Below are positions 35,183 through 45,132 of a stretch of 64,000 nt of DNA, piece after piece; the first letter of the stretch is position 1; each line of letters starts with the position of its first letter. The position numbers were made by a program, and so were the translations under genes. The stretch is taken from assembly GCF_001518815.1 (NCBI RefSeq), contig NZ_CP013987.1:3556501-3620500 (forward strand), written 5' to 3'. The DNA is from Pseudomonas oryzihabitans. Its GTDB lineage: Bacteria; Pseudomonadota; Gammaproteobacteria; Pseudomonadales; Pseudomonadaceae. The notes beneath the pieces were generated by a model that saw only the letters and a list, made by a program, of their open reading frames with translations, was not told the DNA's origin and ran no database searches.

Positions 35183-35204
35183 AAGGGGGCTATCAAGCCC
35201 CCTT
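35183..35204 (-). terminator. Intrinsic terminator of der
   Basis: AAGGGGGC/GCCCCCTT stem (8 bp) with a TTGATA loop on the minus strand and a following T-run, 22 bp beyond the der stop. Confidence 0.92.
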
Positions 35205-35225
35205 CCTTTCGCAGCGTCCTACGGT

Positions 35226-36713
35226 CTAGCGCCGCTTGTCCTTGCGCTTCTTCTCGGCCTTCTTGTGGTGGCTCATCAACCGGCGCTTCTTGTTGACCTG
35301 GCGCTCGGTGAGGGTGTTCTTCTTGCCCTCGAAGGGGTTCTCGCCACCGCGGTACTCGATCCGGATCGGCGTACCCACCAGCTTGAGCACCCGGCGATAG
35401 GTCTTCTCTAGATAGCGGGTATAGGACTTGGGTACCGCATCGGTCTGGTTGCCGTGGATGACGATCAGCGGCGGGTTGGCGCCACCCAGGTGGGCATAGC
35501 GCAACTTGATGCGCCGGCCACTGACCATCGGCGGCTGGTGCTCCTGCACCGCGTCCTCGAGGATCTGGGTCAGGCGACTGGTCGGCCAGCGGGTGGTGGC
35601 CGAGGCGAAGGACTGCTGCACCGACTTGTACAGGTGACCCACGCCGGTGCCATGCAGCGCCGAGATGAAGTGGATGTCGGCGAAGTCGACGAACAGCAAG
35701 CGGCGTTCCAGTTCGGTCTTGACGTAGTCGCGCTCGCCGGACTCCATGCCGTCCCATTTGTTGAGAGCGATCACCAGGGCACGACCGGTCTCCAGCACGA
35801 AGCCGAGCAGGTTGAGGTCGTGCTCGACCACGCCTTCGCGCGCGTCCATGACGAAGATCACCACGTTGGCGTCCTGGATCGCCTGCAGCGTCTTGACCAC
35901 CGAGAACTTCTCGACCGCCTCGAAGACCTTGCCGCGACGGCGCACGCCAGCGGTGTCGATCAGGGTGTAGCGTTCTTCGTTGCGCTCGAAGGGGATGTAG
36001 ATGCTGTCCCGGGTGGTGCCGGCCTGGTCATAGACGATCACCCGCTCTTCGCCGAGCATGCGGTTGACCAGGGTCGACTTGCCCACGTTGGGACGGCCGA
36101 TGACGGCAATCTTGATGCCGGTGGTCTCGTCGATGCCCTGGACGCGGCGGAAGACGTCACCGCCCTCTTCCGCGGCGGCACGGACCTGCTCCTCGGAGAG
36201 CTCCTCGACTTCGACCTCGTCCTTGGGAAAGACGCCCAGGGCGGCTTCCAGCAGGTTGTTCACGCCACGGCCATGGGCCGCTGCGATGGGATAGGCGTCG
36301 CCGATGGCCAGGGGGCTGAATTCCGCCCGGGCGATATCCGGGTCGACGGTGTCGACCTTGTTGGCCACCAGGAAGGTGCGCTTGTTTCGCTTGCGCAGGT
36401 GCTCGGCGATCATCTGATCGGCAACAGTCATCCCTTCGCGGGAGTCCACCAGGAACAGCACCGCATCGGATTCTTCGATGGCTTGCAGCGATTGCTCGGC
36501 CATTTTCAGGTCGATGCCTTCCTCATCACCGGAGATGCCGCCGGTGTCGACCACGATGTAGGTGCGCCCCTGCCACTTGGCTTCGCCGTACTTGCGATCA
36601 CGGGTCAGGCCGGCGAAGTCGGCGACGATGGCATCGCGAGTCTTGGTCAGGCGGTTGAAAAGCGTGGATTTGCCGACGTTCGGCCGCCCCACCAGGGCAA
36701 TTACGGGAACCAT
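35226..36713 (-). CDS. der: Ribosome-assembly GTPase Der (EngA)
   Basis: 495 residues with two tandem G domains, each with GRPNVGKST (9-17 and 206-214), then a KH-like C-terminal domain and a basic tail ([20 protein letters not shown]). It is essential for 50S subunit maturation. The acidic linker (about 165-185) between the G domains is typical of gammaproteobacteria. Separated from bamB by a strong 15-bp stem-loop. Confidence 0.96.
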   Translation of the reverse strand: MVPVIALVGRPNVGKSTLFNRLTKTRDAIVADFAGLTRDRKYGEAKWQGRTYIVVDTGGISGDEEGIDLKMAEQSLQAIEESDAVLFLVDSREGMTVADQMIAEHLRKRNKRTFLVANKVDTVDPDIARAEFSPLAIGDAYPIAAAHGRGVNNLLEAALGVFPKDEVEVEELSEEQVRAAAEEGGDVFRRVQGIDETTGIKIAVIGRPNVGKSTLVNRMLGEERVIVYDQAGTTRDSIYIPFERNEERYTLIDTAGVRRRGKVFEAVEKFSVVKTLQAIQDANVVIFVMDAREGVVEHDLNLLGFVLETGRALVIALNKWDGMESGERDYVKTELERRLLFVDFADIHFISALHGTGVGHLYKSVQQSFASATTRWPTSRLTQILEDAVQEHQPPMVSGRRIKLRYAHLGGANPPLIVIHGNQTDAVPKSYTRYLEKTYRRVLKLVGTPIRIEYRGGENPFEGKKNTLTERQVNKKRRLMSHHKKAEKKRKDKRR

Positions 36714-36737
36714 GCGGCTCTCCCAGAGCAGAAAACA

Positions 36738-36774
36738 CGATGGCCGCTACCGAACTTCACGGTAGCGGCCATCG
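36738..36774 (-). terminator. Strong stem-loop between bamB and der
   Basis: A perfect 15-bp stem (left arm CGATGGCCGCTACCG) with a 7-nt loop. On the minus strand it is followed by TGTTTTCT, a weak T-tract. It lies inside an otherwise continuous operon and may reduce readthrough into der or protect an mRNA end. Confidence 0.7.
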
Positions 36775-36791
36775 GTTGAGGATAATAATTT

Positions 36792-37934
36792 CTAGCGCAG
36801 ACGATAGGCGACGAGTTTACCGCCATTGCCGTAAACGTAGAGCATGTCGCCGACGACCAGTGGCCGTACCCGGACGCCGTCACCATCGACCTTGGTCCGG
36901 CCAACGAAACGACCATCGACCTGGCTCAGCAGATGGATGTAGCCGGCATAGTCGCCCACCACCACATTGCTCGACCAGACCACCGGACCGGTGAGCTGGC
37001 GACGGGCCAGATCGGCGTTGGTCCACAGGGCGGAGGTCGAGGATTCCTCGACCGCTTCGACGGTGCCGTTGTCCAGGCTCAGGTAGACGTTGCCGAAGCC
37101 TTCGGCCACGCCGTCGTAGCTGGAGGCATCGCGCTGCCAGAGGATCTGGCCGTTGGCCGGATTGAGCGCGGCCACGCGACCGTTGTAGCTGACCACATAG
37201 AGGGTATCGCCCGACAGCGACAGGCCACCGTCGACGTCGACGATCCGCTCCAGTTCGGAACGGCCCTTGGGCACGGCGATCTGCTGTTCCCACAGCGGCA
37301 GGCCGCGCTGCACGTCCAGGGCGACGACCTTGCCGCTGGCGAAACCGGCCATGACCACCTGGTTGGCGATCAGGGGGGCACCGGTGCCACGCAGACTCAG
37401 CACCGGCTGGGTGTCTTCGTAGATCCAGCGACGAGTACCACTGCCCAGCTCGAAGGCCTGCAGCTTGTCGTCCTGGGACTGCACCACCACCACGTCGTCG
37501 TTGACGACCGGCGCCGATAACACTTCGCTGGATGCCTGGGCACGCCACTTCTCGTCGCCACTGCTGGCGTCGAGGGCGATCACCTGGCCCCGCAGGGTGC
37601 CGACCAGCACCAGACCGGAGCCCACGCCGACACCACCGGACACAGGCAGGTCCAGATCCTTCTTCCACAACACCTGGCCGGTCTCGCGATTCATCGCCAT
37701 GACCCGGCCATCGGCATCGGCGGCAAAGATGGTTTGGCCGTCGACGGCAGGGACCAGGCGGTTGTATTCCTTGCCCTGGCCGTCGCCCACCGAGCGACTC
37801 CAGACTTCATCCAGGCGGACTTCCGCCTTGATGTCCTTGAGCTCGGCGGGGGGCAGTTCCTTTTTACCGGTGCTGCTGCACCCGACGACCGCAAGGGCGA
37901 GGCCCAGTACCGCGATAGGCTTCCAGCGCAACAT
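36792..37934 (-). CDS. bamB: Outer-membrane beta-barrel assembly lipoprotein BamB
   Basis: This 380-residue lipoprotein of the BAM complex has a lipobox AVVGC (Cys about 19) and then an eight-bladed PQQ-like propeller, with repeats such as VLWKKDLDLPVSGGVG and GDEKWRAQ. It scaffolds BamA on the periplasmic side. The start overlaps the yfgM stop by 1 bp (TGATG). Confidence 0.94.
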   Translation of the reverse strand: MLRWKPIAVLGLALAVVGCSSTGKKELPPAELKDIKAEVRLDEVWSRSVGDGQGKEYNRLVPAVDGQTIFAADADGRVMAMNRETGQVLWKKDLDLPVSGGVGVGSGLVLVGTLRGQVIALDASSGDEKWRAQASSEVLSAPVVNDDVVVVQSQDDKLQAFELGSGTRRWIYEDTQPVLSLRGTGAPLIANQVVMAGFASGKVVALDVQRGLPLWEQQIAVPKGRSELERIVDVDGGLSLSGDTLYVVSYNGRVAALNPANGQILWQRDASSYDGVAEGFGNVYLSLDNGTVEAVEESSTSALWTNADLARRQLTGPVVWSSNVVVGDYAGYIHLLSQVDGRFVGRTKVDGDGVRVRPLVVGDMLYVYGNGGKLVAYRLR

Positions 37935-38590
37935 CAGGCGTCTCCTTTGGCGAGATCATCGAGTTTCATCTGCAGCACGCCTTCGGCTGCATCGTTGGGC
38001 AACGCGGCGCGGGCTTTTTCATAGGCGGCACGCGCTTCGGCGGGCTTCTTCAGCGCCACCAGGAGATCACCGCGCAATTCTTCGCGATTGGCGACATAGG
38101 CCTTGGGCGCCTCGCCATCCAGCAGCTTGAGACCCTCTTCGGCCTTGCCCTGGGCAGCCAGCACCCGGGCCAGGCGCTGGCGCGCCAGCTCGCCGAGTTC
38201 GGCGTCATGGGGCTTGTCCACCACGGCCTTGAGCTCGGCGGCCGCGTCGTCCAGGCGATTGTTCTCCACCGCCACCTTGGCGACGAAGAGACTACCGTAC
38301 TGGGCGTAGGCAGTACCGGAATAATCCTGCTTGAGCTTGCCGTAGGTGTCCGTCACCCGGGCGGTGTCGACCTTGCCACCGGGAGCCAACGTGGCTTCCA
38401 CCAGTTGCTGATAGAGCACCGAAGCGCCTTGCGCCTGGCTGTTCTGGTAACGCTGCCAGCCCTGCCAGCCGAGCACCGCCACCAGAGCGATGACACCACC
38501 CGCCACCAGCGGCTTGCCGTTACGCTGCCACCAGGCCTTGGCGACCACCAGATTGTCGTCGTCGATGGAACTCAAATCCGTTCTCCTCAA
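37934..38590 (-). CDS. yfgM: YfgM-like ancillary SecYEG translocon protein
   Basis: 218 residues with a cytoplasmic N-terminus, one TM helix (about 27-45: [19 protein letters not shown]) and a periplasmic TPR domain. In E. coli YfgM binds SecYEG and PpiD and links to the periplasmic chaperone network. The gene overlaps hisS by 4 bp and bamB by 1 bp, the conserved order hisS-yfgM-bamB-der. Confidence 0.88.
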   Translation of the reverse strand: MRRTDLSSIDDDNLVVAKAWWQRNGKPLVAGGVIALVAVLGWQGWQRYQNSQAQGASVLYQQLVEATLAPGGKVDTARVTDTYGKLKQDYSGTAYAQYGSLFVAKVAVENNRLDDAAAELKAVVDKPHDAELGELARQRLARVLAAQGKAEEGLKLLDGEAPKAYVANREELRGDLLVALKKPAEARAAYEKARAALPNDAAEGVLQMKLDDLAKGDA

Positions 38591-39894
38591 TTCCCGCGAC
38601 CGGAACCGGCCAGGGGCAAAATCTCGTCCAGACGGGCGGCCAGGGCCGCGAAATCGACCTTTTCCTGGGGCGCATCGCCACGCAGCGGCTTGAGTGCCAC
38701 CTGTTGCGCGGCCAGTTCGTCTTCACCCAGGATCATGGCCCAGAGCGCGCCGCTCTTGTCGGCCTTCTTGAACTGGCTCTTGAAGCTACCGGCACCGGCA
38801 TTGACCAGCAGACGCAGGTCCGGACGGGCATCGCGCAACTGTTCTGCCAACTTCAGGCCGGCCAGCTCGGCCGCCTCGCCAAAGGCGCACAGATAGAGAT
38901 CGGCGGGTCGCTGCAGATCGCCAGGCAGGCATTCCAGGGTATCCAGCAGCAGCACCAGGCGCTCGACCCCCATGGCGAAGCCGACACCCGGGGTGGGCTT
39001 GCCGCCGAACTGGGTGATCAGGCCGTCGTAGCGGCCACCGGCACAGACGGTGCCCTGGGCGCCCAGCTTGTCGGTGACCCACTCGAAGACCGTACGGCCG
39101 TAGTAGTCCAGGCCACGCACCAGCTTGGGGTTGATCTGGTAGCGGATCCCGGCGGAGTCCAGACGGGCCTTGAGGCCGTCGAAGTGCGCGCGGGACTCGT
39201 CGTCCAGGTAGTCGGCCAGGGTCGGGGCGTCCTGCAGCAGCGCCTGGGTCTGGGCGTTCTTGCTGTCGAGGATGCGCAGCGGATTGGTGGTCAGGCGGCG
39301 CTGGCTGTCTTCGTCGAGCTGCTCGAAGCGTTCCTGCAGATAGGCCACCAGGGCTTCGCGATAGCGGGCGCGATCGGCGCTGGAACCCAGGCTGTTGAGC
39401 TGCAGGGTCACGGCGTCGGTCAGGCCCAGGCGTTGCCAGAGGCGCGCGGTGAGCACGATCAGTTCGGCATCGATGTCCGGACCGGGCAGGTTGAACACCT
39501 CCACGCCGATCTGGTGAAACTGGCGATAGCGACCCTTTTGCGGCTTCTCATAACGGAACATGGGCCCGGCGTACCAGAGCTTCTGCACCTGGCCACCACC
39601 GGTCATGCCGTGTTCGAGCACGGCCCGCACGCAACCCGCGGTGCCTTCCGGACGCAGGGTCAGGGACTCCTCGTTGCGGTCGAGGAAGGTGTACATCTCC
39701 TTGTCCACCACGTCGGTGCCCTCGCCAATGCCACGGGCGAAGAGTTCGGTGAACTCCATGATGGGCAGACGGATCTCGTGGTAGCCATAGCCGTCGAGCA
39801 GCGTCGCGAAGGTACGTTCCAGGTAGCGCCAGGCCGGAGTCTGCTCCGGCAGGATATCGTTCATGCCACGGATGGCTTGCAGGGACTTGCTCAC
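38587..39894 (-). CDS. hisS: Histidyl-tRNA synthetase
   Basis: 435-residue class II synthetase. The N-terminal [10 protein letters not shown] is the usual opening; motif 2 is in [20 protein letters not shown], the His-A signature [13 protein letters not shown] follows near 260, and motif 3 is in [11 protein letters not shown]. The C-terminal anticodon-binding domain is about 335-430. It charges tRNA-His. Follows ispG by 24 bp. Confidence 0.96.
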   Translation of the reverse strand: MSKSLQAIRGMNDILPEQTPAWRYLERTFATLLDGYGYHEIRLPIMEFTELFARGIGEGTDVVDKEMYTFLDRNEESLTLRPEGTAGCVRAVLEHGMTGGGQVQKLWYAGPMFRYEKPQKGRYRQFHQIGVEVFNLPGPDIDAELIVLTARLWQRLGLTDAVTLQLNSLGSSADRARYREALVAYLQERFEQLDEDSQRRLTTNPLRILDSKNAQTQALLQDAPTLADYLDDESRAHFDGLKARLDSAGIRYQINPKLVRGLDYYGRTVFEWVTDKLGAQGTVCAGGRYDGLITQFGGKPTPGVGFAMGVERLVLLLDTLECLPGDLQRPADLYLCAFGEAAELAGLKLAEQLRDARPDLRLLVNAGAGSFKSQFKKADKSGALWAMILGEDELAAQQVALKPLRGDAPQEKVDFAALAARLDEILPLAGSGRGN

Positions 39895-39918
39895 GAAAGG
39901 GCCTTATTCCTTGATCTT

Positions 39919-41031
39919 TCAGCTGCGCGCGATGAGCGCGGCATCCGCTTCGGCCTTTTCGGCCGCCTTGCGGCGGATGAGCCCTTCCAGCTCGTCCACC
40001 AGATTGTCGTTGTTCAGCTTGGACGCCGGCTTGCCATCGATGTACACCAGGTTGTTCGGCGTACCTCCGGTCAGGCCGACATGGGCTTCCTTGGCTTCGC
40101 CGGGACCGTTGACCACGCAGCCAATCACCGCGACGTCCAGGGGCACCAGCAGGTCCTCCAGGCGCCCTTCCAGCTCGTTCATGGTCTTGACCACATCGAA
40201 GTTCTGCCGCGAGCAGCTCGGGCAGGCGATGAAGTTGATGCCCCGCGAACGCAGGCGGAGGGATTTCAGGATGTCGAAACCGACCTTGATCTCCTCGACC
40301 GGATCGGCCGCCAGGGAGATGCGGATGGTGTCGCCGATGCCTTCGGCCAGCAGCATGCCCAACCCTACGGCGGACTTCACCGTGCCCGAGCGCAGGCCGC
40401 CGGCTTCGGTGATGCCCAGGTGCAGTGGCTGCTCGATACGGGTGGCCAGCTGGCGGTAGGCCGCCACGGCCATGAAGACGTCACTGGCCTTCACGCTGAC
40501 CTTGAAGTCGGGATAGTCCAGCTTCTCCAGATGGTCGACGTGGCGCATGGCCGACTCCACCAGGGCTTCCGGAGTGGGCTCGCCATACTTCTTCTGCAGA
40601 TCCTTTTCCAGCGAACCGGCATTGACGCCGATGCGGATCGGGATACCGCGCTCGCGGGCCGCATCGACCACCGCCTTGACCCGGTCTTCGCGACCGATGT
40701 TACCGGGGTTGATGCGCAGGCAATCCACACCCAGCTCGGCCACGCGCAGGGCGATCTTGTAGTCGAAGTGGATGTCGGCCACCAGCGGCAGGCTGACCCG
40801 CTGCTTGATGCGACCAAAGGCTTCGGCGGCGTCCATGTCGGGGACGGAGACACGTACGATGTCGGCACCGGCGTCCTGCAGACGCTGGATCTGGGCCACG
40901 GTGGCGTCGACGTCGCAGGTTTCGGTGTTGGTCATGCTCTGCACGGCGATGGGAGCATCGCCGCCGACCGGCACCGAGCCGACCCAGATCTTGCGGGACA
41001 GCCGACGTTTGATGGGCGATTCGCTATGCAT
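39919..41031 (-). CDS. ispG: 4-hydroxy-3-methylbut-2-en-1-yl diphosphate synthase IspG
   Basis: 370-residue MEP-pathway enzyme. An N-terminal TIM barrel binds MEcPP, and a C-terminal domain carries the [4Fe-4S] cluster ligands C270, C273 (CPSC) and C305 (CVVNGPGE). Its dependence on Fe-S clusters fits its place near the isc operon. 27 bp from rodZ. Confidence 0.95.
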   Translation of the reverse strand: MHSESPIKRRLSRKIWVGSVPVGGDAPIAVQSMTNTETCDVDATVAQIQRLQDAGADIVRVSVPDMDAAEAFGRIKQRVSLPLVADIHFDYKIALRVAELGVDCLRINPGNIGREDRVKAVVDAARERGIPIRIGVNAGSLEKDLQKKYGEPTPEALVESAMRHVDHLEKLDYPDFKVSVKASDVFMAVAAYRQLATRIEQPLHLGITEAGGLRSGTVKSAVGLGMLLAEGIGDTIRISLAADPVEEIKVGFDILKSLRLRSRGINFIACPSCSRQNFDVVKTMNELEGRLEDLLVPLDVAVIGCVVNGPGEAKEAHVGLTGGTPNNLVYIDGKPASKLNNDNLVDELEGLIRRKAAEKAEADAALIARS

Positions 41032-41058
41032 GCTGGTTTCCCATGAGGTCGCCGGACG

Positions 41059-42042
41059 TCATTGTCCGGCCTGACCGAGTTTGATGCGGGCGGTCTCGCC
41101 CTTGGTGAAGGGCGCAAGGTCGACGACCTGACCGTTGTAGGTGATCTGGGCACCGCGCGCGAAGCCGAGACGAATGTTCACGGGCGGTTTGATCGAGGCG
41201 TAGTCGAGGCTCTCGCCACCCTTTTTCACACCGCTGAAGAGAATCTTGCCCGTGCTGTCGCTGACCTGCGTCCAGCAGTTGGCCGTGAAGCGGATGCTCA
41301 GGCTATCGCTACCCGTAGTAGGCGAGGCCGAGGCAGCCGCCGCAGTCGTCGGGCTGGCCGACGGCGTGGTAGCTGGTGCAGTGGTGGCTGGCGCGCTCGT
41401 CCCCGTCGTCGGCGTCGGTGCCGGCATCTCGCTCGGCGTGGTCATGGCGGCGATGGCGTTGGTGTCGGGCGTGGGCGTACCCACCGGCGACGGCACGCCC
41501 GGCGCCGGTGGCTGGGTGGCGACCGGGGGCTGCTCTTCCGGCTCGTCGATGGGATGGATCTCGGTCTTGCCATCGGCGCCCTCGACCTCGACATGCTCCA
41601 TGCTCACGGCACTGCTGCTGGAGGCCTGACGGCTGCGCTCCTGCCACCAGAACAGACCCATGGCGATGAACAGCACCACCAGGATGAAACTGACGAACCT
41701 GAGGACATTGCGCGACAGCCGCACCGGCTCGTCGAGGCGTCCCAGGCTGTGGACCGTACTGCCCTTGGCATCGGTGCCGGTATAGCCATCGAAGGTACGC
41801 ACCAGTTCGACCTGGTCCAGGCCAAGTAATTTGCCATAGGCCTTGGTGTAGCCGCGGGCGAAGGTGTGCCCCGGCATCTGCTGATAGTTGCCGGTTTCGA
41901 GCTGCTCGATGATGCGCTCGCTAAGATTGAGATTCTGGGCGACCTGAGCCTGGCTCCAGCCAAGCGCCAGGCGCTTTTGACGCAAGATCTCACCGGGATT
42001 ACCCCGTCCGGCGTGTACCGCTTCGGATTGCACTGCGGTCAT
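41059..42042 (-). CDS. rodZ: RodZ-family cell-shape protein
   Basis: This 327-residue single-pass inner-membrane protein has an N-terminal Xre-type HTH (about 15-85; KRLALGWSQAQVAQNLNLSE) that binds MreB in the family, a TM helix near 112-131, a long Pro/Thr/Ala-rich periplasmic linker (about 165-245) and a C-terminal DUF4115 domain (about 248-325). The ATGA overlap with pilF indicates coupling. Confidence 0.9.
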   Translation of the reverse strand: MTAVQSEAVHAGRGNPGEILRQKRLALGWSQAQVAQNLNLSERIIEQLETGNYQQMPGHTFARGYTKAYGKLLGLDQVELVRTFDGYTGTDAKGSTVHSLGRLDEPVRLSRNVLRFVSFILVVLFIAMGLFWWQERSRQASSSSAVSMEHVEVEGADGKTEIHPIDEPEEQPPVATQPPAPGVPSPVGTPTPDTNAIAAMTTPSEMPAPTPTTGTSAPATTAPATTPSASPTTAAAASASPTTGSDSLSIRFTANCWTQVSDSTGKILFSGVKKGGESLDYASIKPPVNIRLGFARGAQITYNGQVVDLAPFTKGETARIKLGQAGQ

Positions 42043-42809
42043 TTCTGCTCCGACTGAAGTTGACGATATTCAGGTGAGTTCGGGTACAGGCGCTTCAGCT
42101 GCAGGGCATAACTCGCGGCGGTGTTGCGGTCGTTGAACACTTCGGCGAGGCGGATCCCGAGCAAGAGGCTGCGGGCATCCTGGGGGCTGAGCTGGCTGAA
42201 GGCCTGGTAATAGTTCCGGGACGGCACATAGTCGCGCGTCTGGTAGGCCAGTTGAGCCAATTCGAACAGAGCCCTGGGCTGATTGCGATCCAGTCGCAGG
42301 GATTTTTCCAGATTTTCCTTGCCCAAGTCGACCTGATTGAGTCGCAGGGCGGTCAGGCCGAGATTCTCGAACACCCGGGCGCGCTCGGGGTACAGGCTGT
42401 CCTCGGCGGCCTGGGTGAAGCGCTCATAGGCATCCTTGTAGCGCCCCTGCTCATAGAGGAAGCTGCCGTAGTTGTTGAGGATGCGTGCATCGTGGGGCCG
42501 CTCGCGCAGAGCCAGGCGATACTCCTGATCCGACAGTTCCGTCTCGCCCTGGGCCTGGAAGACCAGCCCCAGCGCGGCATGGGCGTCGGCGCTGGAGGAA
42601 TCCAGCTCCAGGGCCTTTTTCAGCGGCACCTTGGCCTGTTCGGTATTGCCCTGCTGGACATAGCCGAGGCCGAGCTGGATATAGGCATCACGCGCCTGCA
42701 TCCGCCCCTGGCGGGTATCCATGGGATTGCGATCACCCTCGGTCACGCAGCCGGCGAGGCCGCCGACCACCAGGGCGAGCGCGACAGCCGCAAAGCGCGT
42801 GATCGCCAT
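42039..42809 (-). CDS. pilF: Type IV pilus biogenesis/stability lipoprotein PilF (PilW)
   Basis: 256-residue TPR lipoprotein. The signal ends at lipobox GGLAGC (Cys about 21), followed by about six TPR units (for example NTEQAKVPLKKALELDSSSA). It pilots PilQ secretin to the outer membrane. Located between rodZ and rlmN as usual in Pseudomonas. Confidence 0.92.
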   Translation of the reverse strand: MAITRFAAVALALVVGGLAGCVTEGDRNPMDTRQGRMQARDAYIQLGLGYVQQGNTEQAKVPLKKALELDSSSADAHAALGLVFQAQGETELSDQEYRLALRERPHDARILNNYGSFLYEQGRYKDAYERFTQAAEDSLYPERARVFENLGLTALRLNQVDLGKENLEKSLRLDRNQPRALFELAQLAYQTRDYVPSRNYYQAFSQLSPQDARSLLLGIRLAEVFNDRNTAASYALQLKRLYPNSPEYRQLQSEQK

Positions 42810-42819
42810 GGTCGCGCCC

Positions 42820-43959
42820 TCAGCCCTGGAGTGGCGTCACGGTTTCGGCACCGTCGAGCTGGCGGACGGCAATGTAACGCTGGCTACGGCGGGTACGGTC
42901 CATGACCTGCCCCACCAGCTGACCGCAGGCGGCGTCGATATCGTCGCCACGGGTGGTACGCACCGTGACGTTGAAACCGGCCTGCTGCAGCAGCTCCTGG
43001 AAACGACGGGTGGCGTTCTTGCTCGGCCGCTCGTATCCGGAGTGCGGGAAGGGATTGAAAGGAATCAGGTTGATCTTGCAGGGCACGTTGCGCAGCAGCT
43101 CGATCATCTGCAGCGCGTGCTCGGGCAGGTCGTTGACGTCCTTGAGCAGGGTGTACTCGATGGTCAGGACACGCTTCTCGCCCAGTTGCCCGATGTATCT
43201 CTGGCAGGCATCGAGCAGCATGGCCAACGGATACTTGCGGTTGATCGGCACCAGCTCATTGCGCAGCTCGTCGTTGGGCGCGTGCAGCGACAGCGCCAGG
43301 GAGACGTCGATGTGCTTGGCCAGCTCCTCGATCATCGGCACCACGCCCGAGGTGGACAGGGTGACCTTGCGCTTGGAGATGCCGTAGCCGAGGTCGTCCA
43401 TCATGATGCGCATGGCGGAGACGACGTTGTCGAAGTTCAGCAACGGCTCGCCCATGCCCATCATCACCACGTTGGTGATGGCGCGGTCGATCTTGGCCGG
43501 TACGCTGCCAAAGGACTTGTTGGCGATCCACACCTGGCCGATCACTTCAGCGGCGGTGAGGTTGCTGTTGAAACCCTGCTTGCCAGTGGAGCAGAAGCTG
43601 CAGTCCAAGGCGCAACCAGCCTGGGACGACACGCACAGGGTGCCACGGCCGTTCTGCGGAATGTAGACGGTCTCGACGCAGCTGCCGGAGGCGACGCGGA
43701 TCACCCACTTGCGGGTGCCGTCGCGGGAGATATCTTCGCTGACGATCTCGGGCCCACGGATCTCCGCGGCAGCCTTGAGCTTTTCCTTGAGCGCCTTGCC
43801 CAGGTTGCTCATGGCGTCGAAATCGTCGATGCCGAAGTGATGGATCCACTTCATGACCTGGCCGGCGCGAAAGCGCTTCTCCCCGATGGACTCGAAGAAC
43901 GACTCGAGTTGCGGCTGGGTCAGGCCCAGCAGATTGACCTTATCGGTGGCTGTGGTCAT
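42820..43959 (-). CDS. rlmN: Dual-specificity 23S rRNA/tRNA adenine-2 methyltransferase RlmN
   Basis: This 379-residue radical SAM enzyme methylates A2503 of 23S rRNA and A37 of some tRNAs. The CxxxCxxC cluster motif is C116/C120/C123 (CALDCSFC). The methyl-carrying and resolving cysteines fall in the expected C-terminal DAACGQL region and nearby. Normal length. Confidence 0.95.
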   Translation of the reverse strand: MTTATDKVNLLGLTQPQLESFFESIGEKRFRAGQVMKWIHHFGIDDFDAMSNLGKALKEKLKAAAEIRGPEIVSEDISRDGTRKWVIRVASGSCVETVYIPQNGRGTLCVSSQAGCALDCSFCSTGKQGFNSNLTAAEVIGQVWIANKSFGSVPAKIDRAITNVVMMGMGEPLLNFDNVVSAMRIMMDDLGYGISKRKVTLSTSGVVPMIEELAKHIDVSLALSLHAPNDELRNELVPINRKYPLAMLLDACQRYIGQLGEKRVLTIEYTLLKDVNDLPEHALQMIELLRNVPCKINLIPFNPFPHSGYERPSKNATRRFQELLQQAGFNVTVRTTRGDDIDAACGQLVGQVMDRTRRSQRYIAVRQLDGAETVTPLQG

Positions 43960-44052
43960 GGGATCACCTCGACGAAATCTGTTTGAAGCCCGCGCGAGGC
44001 GCGGGCGGTGCCAGGAAGGCGGGCTGGCCGCTTCCCTGGCCGGCGCTCATCC

Positions 44053-44484
44053 TTAGCGGATGCGCTCGCAGACTTCGGTAGCTGCGAAGAAGTAGGAGAT
44101 CTCGCGAGCGGCGGACGCTTCGGAATCCGAACCATGGACGGCGTTTTCGTCAATGGAGACGGCGAAGTCGGCACGGATGGTACCGGCGTCGGCTTTCTTG
44201 GGATCGGTAGCGCCCATCAGCTCACGGTTCTTGGCGATGGCGTTGTCGCCTTCCAGCACCTGAACCACGACCGGACCGGAAGTCATGAAGGAGACCAGAT
44301 CCTTGAAGAAGGGACGCTCTTTGTGTTCGGCGTAGAAGCCACCGGCCTCGCGCTCGGACAGCTGGACCATCTTGGCAGCGACGACGCGCAGGCCAGCCTT
44401 CTCGAAGCGGGTGACGATCTCACCGACGACATTCTTGGATACGGCATCGGGCTTGATGATCGACAGGGTACGTTGAACAGACAT
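44053..44484 (-). CDS. ndk: Nucleoside diphosphate kinase
   Basis: 143-residue enzyme transferring phosphate among NTPs. [11 protein letters not shown] opens the fold and the phospho-His motif NAVHGSDS lies near 115-122. Start at 44484 matches the family (MSVQRTL); the frame is open upstream without homology. It is separated from iscX by a terminator. Confidence 0.96.
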   Translation of the reverse strand: MSVQRTLSIIKPDAVSKNVVGEIVTRFEKAGLRVVAAKMVQLSEREAGGFYAEHKERPFFKDLVSFMTSGPVVVQVLEGDNAIAKNRELMGATDPKKADAGTIRADFAVSIDENAVHGSDSEASAAREISYFFAATEVCERIR

Positions 44485-44509
44485 GTGAACTCCGAATGTG
44501 GGAATAGAG

Positions 44510-44540
44510 CAAAAACGAAACCCGCGGATTATACGCGGGT
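44510..44540 (-). terminator. Terminator at the end of the isc operon
   Basis: On the minus strand ACCCGCG-TATAATC-CGCGGGT is followed by TTTCGTTTTT, 35 bp beyond iscX. It separates isc transcription from ndk. Confidence 0.85.
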
Positions 44541-44575
44541 CCCGGTGAAAAGCGTAGCGCGGTACGGGCGATGCG

Positions 44576-44776
44576 TCAGGCGGACTCGTCGATCCAGGCG
44601 GCCTGGATGGCCTCCAGCACCTTCTCGCCACCGCGCTGGGGATCGTCGTCGAACTCCGGCAGGTCCACGACCCAGTTACGCAGCTTGACGAAGTTCACGT
44701 AGCGCGGATCCACGTCGGGATGGGCGTCGTTGAGTTCGATGGCGATATCCAGCACATCGGTCCATTTCAGTGCCAT
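44576..44776 (-). CDS. iscX: Fe-S assembly regulator IscX
   Basis: 66-residue acidic protein with the family core [21 protein letters not shown] and LPEFDDDP. It binds IscS and iron and modulates cluster assembly. Last gene of the isc operon, 11 bp after fdx. Confidence 0.93.
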   Translation of the reverse strand: MALKWTDVLDIAIELNDAHPDVDPRYVNFVKLRNWVVDLPEFDDDPQRGGEKVLEAIQAAWIDESA

Positions 44777-44787
44777 GACAGCTGTCC

Positions 44788-45125
44788 TCAGTGACCTTCG
44801 GAAACCTGGTTGATGGTGTAGCGCGGAATCTCCACCACCAGGTCTTCGCTGCCAACTACCGCCTGGCAGGACAGGCGCGAACGCATTTCCAGGCCCCAGG
44901 CCTTGTCCAGCATGTCGTCCTCGAGTTCATCGGAAGGTTCGAGGGAGTCGAAGCCTTCCTGGACGACCACGTGACAGGTGGTGCAGGCACAGGACATCTC
45001 GCAGGCGTGCTCGATGTCGATGCCGTTGCGCATGGCCGCGGCGATGATGGTTTCGCCTTCGCTGGCTTCGAAGACCGCGCCCTCGGGCAGTGCTCGGCGT
45101 GGGGCAGCAGGGTGATCTGCGGCAT
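44788..45125 (-). pseudogene. fdx: Isc ferredoxin Fdx with an apparent one-base frameshift
   Basis: The [2Fe-2S] adrenodoxin-type ferredoxin donates electrons to IscS/IscU. Translation from ATG 45125 gives the normal start MPQITLLPHAEHCP, then leaves the reading frame; the remainder (EGAVFEASEGET..., then MRNGIDIEHACEMSCACTTC and the second motif SCQA) lies in the next frame from about 45083. Loss of one base in the G-run 45085-45087 (C-run on the coding strand; CCC-GAG expected) explains it. All four cluster cysteines are intact in the downstream frame, which has its own ATG at 45033 (81 residues). Either a sequencing/assembly error or a real lesion; a functional gene is expected in this operon. 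Confidence 0.88.
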
Positions 45126-45132
45126 GATGGAA

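Noticed and set aside
38704-41046. 780-codon plus-strand open frame opposite hisS and ispG
   Set aside because: It spans the gap between two real genes and both of their antisense frames, with shadow-type composition; hisS and ispG are unambiguous.
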